Source of the DNA: Blastococcus sp. CT_GayMR20
GTDB taxonomy: Bacteria; Actinomycetota; Actinomycetes; Mycobacteriales; Geodermatophilaceae
DNA length: 8,570 bases
Assembly (NCBI RefSeq): GCF_004570345.1
Contig: NZ_SPQM01000172.1
Location: forward strand, 1 to 8,570
Direction: 5' to 3'
Every line of letters begins with the position of its first letter. Within the stretch, counting starts at the first letter, position 1. The notes below the pieces were generated by a model. It searched no databases and was not told where the DNA came from. It was given only the letters and a program-made list of their open reading frames with translations. Position numbers and translations under genes: made by a program. This document shows, piece by piece, positions 6,999 through 8,570 of the stretch.

Positions 6999-7207
6999 GA
7001 CCCGGACCGTACCGCCGCCACCCCGAGGACCGGCCGGACCCACGGTCAGGGGCGTTCCGGCAACGCGCAGTGACGGATCGCGGACGCGTCGGCGAGTCGC
7101 CGGTTCACCCGTGTATCCGGACCGGCCGTTGCCGGCTCTCCCTACAGCAATCTGCTCCGTCGAAGCGGCCGGCGCCACGCCGTCCACCAGCAGGAAGGTT
7201 GGAAGGA
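6999..7207. promoter_or_regulatory. Divergent intergenic region between the MOSC gene and the copper lipoprotein operon
   Basis: This 209-bp stretch is the longest non-coding DNA in the window and must carry the start signals of both divergent units. On the minus strand TACGGT (7011-7006) fits a -10 for a leaderless MOSC message, but no -35 is recognisable. On the plus strand TTGCCG (7129-7134) resembles a -35, but nothing at the right distance is a convincing -10. A 9-base inverted repeat, CCGGCAACG (7057-7065) and CGTTGCCGG (7127-7135), brackets the middle. I see no recognisable copper-repressor (CsoR-like) operator, riboswitch or RNA gene. Confidence 0.5.
7192..7198 (+). promoter_or_regulatory. 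Ribosome binding site of the cupredoxin-like lipoprotein
   Basis: AGGAAGG ends 9 bases before the ATG at 7208. A second purine run, GGAAGGA (7201-7207), abuts the ATG and is too close to serve alone. The duplicated purine-rich tract suggests strong initiation. Confidence 0.65.
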
Positions 7208-8050
7208 ATGCACAGGACGACTGGCACACCGGCGTTGCGGCGCTGGCTCGTCGGTGGAGCCTCGCTCGTGATCGCGGCGACCATGGTCGGCTGCGGGTCG
7301 GACGACGACTCCGGCGACAGCGCGTCGGGCGGGACGAGCTCGTCCGCCGCCGAGGAGGCCGATCCCGCCGCGTTCTGCGAAGCGGCGGTCGACCTCGAGG
7401 CCGGGCTCACCACGGGTGGCCCCGAGGTGGACTTCGAGACGGCCACCCCCGAGGAGATCGAGGCGGCGCTCACGGACTACCGCGAGCAGGTCGAGCCGCT
7501 GCTGAAGGAGGCGGAGGACTCCGCACCCGAGGAGGTGACCGACGACATCACGTCTCTGACCGGCCAGGTCCGCCAGGGGCTGGAGAGCGGCGACGACTCC
7601 GTGTTCCAGTCGCCGGAGTTCATGGAGGCGAATGCCGGGATCGACGAGTACATGCTGGCGGAGTGCGGCTACGAGCAGATCGAGGCCGTGGGGGTGAACT
7701 ACGAGTACGAGGGCATCCCGGACACCGTGCCCGCGGGCATCGTGGCGGTGACCTTCACCAACGAGGGTGACGAGGTCCACGAGATCGGCGTCGTGCGCAT
7801 CAACGACGACGTGACAGAGCCGCTCGAGCAGCTCCTGACGCTCCCGGAGGAGGAGATCTTCACGAAGGTGGAGTTCGCGGGCATCGCCTTCGCCGAGCCG
7901 AGCGCGTCGGACACCGTGTTCCTTCGCATGGAGGAGCCGGGGCGGTACGGCGGCGCGTGCTTCATCCCCCAGGGCACGACGCACGACACCGAGGGCAGTG
8001 GGCCACCCCACTTCACGCTGGGCATGTTCGCGGAGTTCACCGTCGAGTGA
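7208..8050 (+). CDS. Secreted lipoprotein with C-terminal cupredoxin-like (type 1 copper) domain
   Basis: This is a 280-residue exported lipoprotein. The N-terminus has basic residues, a hydrophobic stretch (about 14-26) and the lipobox MVGC with the lipidated cysteine at 29. An acidic Ser/Gly/Asp-rich linker (30-54) follows. Residues about 55-160 are a mostly helical, very acidic domain with Cys57 and Cys153, possibly a disulfide. The C-terminal part (about 163-280) reads as a cupredoxin beta-sandwich: PAGIVAVTFTNEGDEVHEI carries His191, and the last strands give Cys251 in ACFIP, His268 in PPHF and Met273 in LGM. That is the His-Cys-His-Met ligand set of blue copper sites, although the Cys-His spacing (17) is long. 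The gene overlaps the downstream multicopper oxidase by GTGA, so the two are probably co-translated. The likely role is binding copper or carrying electrons at the outer membrane face; this is inference. Substrate-binding or purely structural use is possible. Confidence 0.85.
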   Translation: MHRTTGTPALRRWLVGGASLVIAATMVGCGSDDDSGDSASGGTSSSAAEEADPAAFCEAAVDLEAGLTTGGPEVDFETATPEEIEAALTDYREQVEPLLKEAEDSAPEEVTDDITSLTGQVRQGLESGDDSVFQSPEFMEANAGIDEYMLAECGYEQIEAVGVNYEYEGIPDTVPAGIVAVTFTNEGDEVHEIGVVRINDDVTEPLEQLLTLPEEEIFTKVEFAGIAFAEPSASDTVFLRMEEPGRYGGACFIPQGTTHDTEGSGPPHFTLGMFAEFTVE

Positions 8051-8570
8051 CGGCCTTCCCCACGCAGCCGGCGACCCGGCGTCAGTTCCTCGGCCTCGGT
8101 GCGGCCGCGGGACTGGCGCTGGTCGCCGGCTGCTCCGGCGAACGGCCCGCAGCCCCCACCCCCACCGGAGCGCTGCGGCTCACCGCCGCACCGATGCGGC
8201 TCGACCTGGCCGGCCACGAGGTGCCGACCTGGGGCTACGGCACCGTTCCGGGACCGGAGATCCGGCTGAAGGTCGGCGACCGCCTGCGGGTGCAGCTGGA
8301 GAACGGGCTGTCCGAGGACACGACCGTGCACTGGCACGGCCTCGCACCGCCGAACGGGATGGACGGCGTTCCCGGGATCACCCAGGACCCGGTCACGCCG
8401 GGCTCCCGCTTCACCTACGACTTCCCGACGCCGATCGCCGGCTCGTTCATGTACCACGCCCACGTCGGCGTGCAGCTCGACCGCGGGCTGTACGGGCCGT
8501 TGATCGTCGAGCCGCGGAACGAGCCCCTGGCCTACGACGGCGAGTACACGCTCATGCTGGACGACTGGCG
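8047..8570 (+). CDS. Multicopper oxidase, Tat-exported lipoprotein, N-terminal part (runs off right edge)
   Basis: Multicopper oxidases couple one-electron oxidation of a substrate (metal ion or phenolic compound) to reduction of oxygen to water. The first 174 codons are visible; the family is usually 450 or more residues. The N-terminus combines a twin-arginine motif (TRRQFLGLG, residues 10-18) with a hydrophobic core and a lipobox VAGC (Cys29), predicting export as a folded protein and lipid anchoring. The first cupredoxin domain (Pfam Cu-oxidase_3 type) contains HWHG (His95, His97) and YHAHVG (His137, His139), the first four ligands of the trinuclear cluster. NGMDGVPGITQDPV (103-116) is typical of CopA/laccase-like enzymes. 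The remaining copper ligands (HPxHxH and HCHxxxM types) lie beyond the window. The GTG start at 8047 overlaps the lipoprotein stop (GTGA), with GGAG 11 bases upstream. The physiological substrate cannot be told from this part. Confidence 0.93.
   Translation, partial: MTAFPTQPATRRQFLGLGAAAGLALVAGCSGERPAAPTPTGALRLTAAPMRLDLAGHEVPTWGYGTVPGPEIRLKVGDRLRVQLENGLSEDTTVHWHGLAPPNGMDGVPGITQDPVTPGSRFTYDFPTPIAGSFMYHAHVGVQLDRGLYGPLIVEPRNEPLAYDGEYTLMLDDW

Noticed and set aside
6999..7207. CsoR-type copper operator in front of the copper genes
   Set aside because: I looked for a GC-rich inverted repeat of the known CsoR form flanked by TA-rich ends near the lipoprotein start and found none.
6999..7229. Upstream extension of the MOSC protein, starting at 7229
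   Set aside because: It would run through the divergent intergenic region into the lipoprotein gene. Its residues do not belong to the MOSC fold, whose first strand starts near residue 11 of the shorter form.
7142..8011. Minus-strand open frame opposite the cupredoxin-like lipoprotein
   Set aside because: It is a low-complexity Arg/Leu/Val/His-rich translation with no signal. The plus-strand gene has a lipobox, copper-ligand motifs and a ribosome site.

Overview
The window is dense, very GC-rich chromosomal DNA from an actinobacterium. It carries ten protein genes with almost no spare sequence. The order thrS - HIT phosphorylase - pgsA - patA - pimA - (lemA-like) - pdxS is the conserved actinobacterial locus that surrounds phosphatidylinositol mannoside (PIM) synthesis, known from Mycobacterium. 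The base composition, the lemA-like gene in this position and the style of the flanking genes make me guess a free-living high-GC family such as Geodermatophilaceae or a relative. That guess comes from recall and no search was run.

Layout. On the minus strand, read from right to left, a MOSC-domain gene (6998 to 6447) is followed by a 77-bp gap and then a tightly packed run: thrS (6369 to 4336), a HIT-family nucleotide phosphorylase (4339 to 3761), pgsA (3759 to 3127), patA (3130 to 2192), pimA (2192 to 984) and a one-pass membrane protein of the LemA family (972 to 424). From thrS to pimA the genes overlap by 1 or 4 bases or are separated by a single base, and lemA follows pimA after 11 bases, so this is almost certainly one translationally coupled operon. 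A 68-bp gap with two GC hairpins leads to pdxS, which starts at 355 and runs off the left edge. On the plus strand, starting from a 209-bp divergent intergenic region, there is a two-gene unit: a lipoprotein with a C-terminal cupredoxin-like domain (7208 to 8050), and a multicopper oxidase with both a Tat motif and a lipobox (8047 onward, cut by the right edge), joined by a GTGA overlap.

How the genes work together. PgsA makes the phosphatidylinositol phosphate precursor, PimA adds the first mannose to phosphatidylinositol, and PatA acylates that mannose. Three consecutive cytoplasmic-face steps of PIM synthesis are thus encoded in order. ThrS (tRNA charging) and the HIT protein (probably degrading diadenosine tetraphosphate, a side product of aminoacyl-tRNA synthetases) sit at the head of the same operon. 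PdxS is the synthase half of the pyridoxal phosphate synthase. The plus-strand pair looks like a separate envelope copper module in which a small blue-copper-like lipoprotein and a multicopper oxidase are made together and anchored on the same membrane face. It is the least ordinary part of the window.

There is no stretch over 300 bases without a gene. I saw no tRNA or rRNA gene, insertion sequence, CRISPR array or att site.
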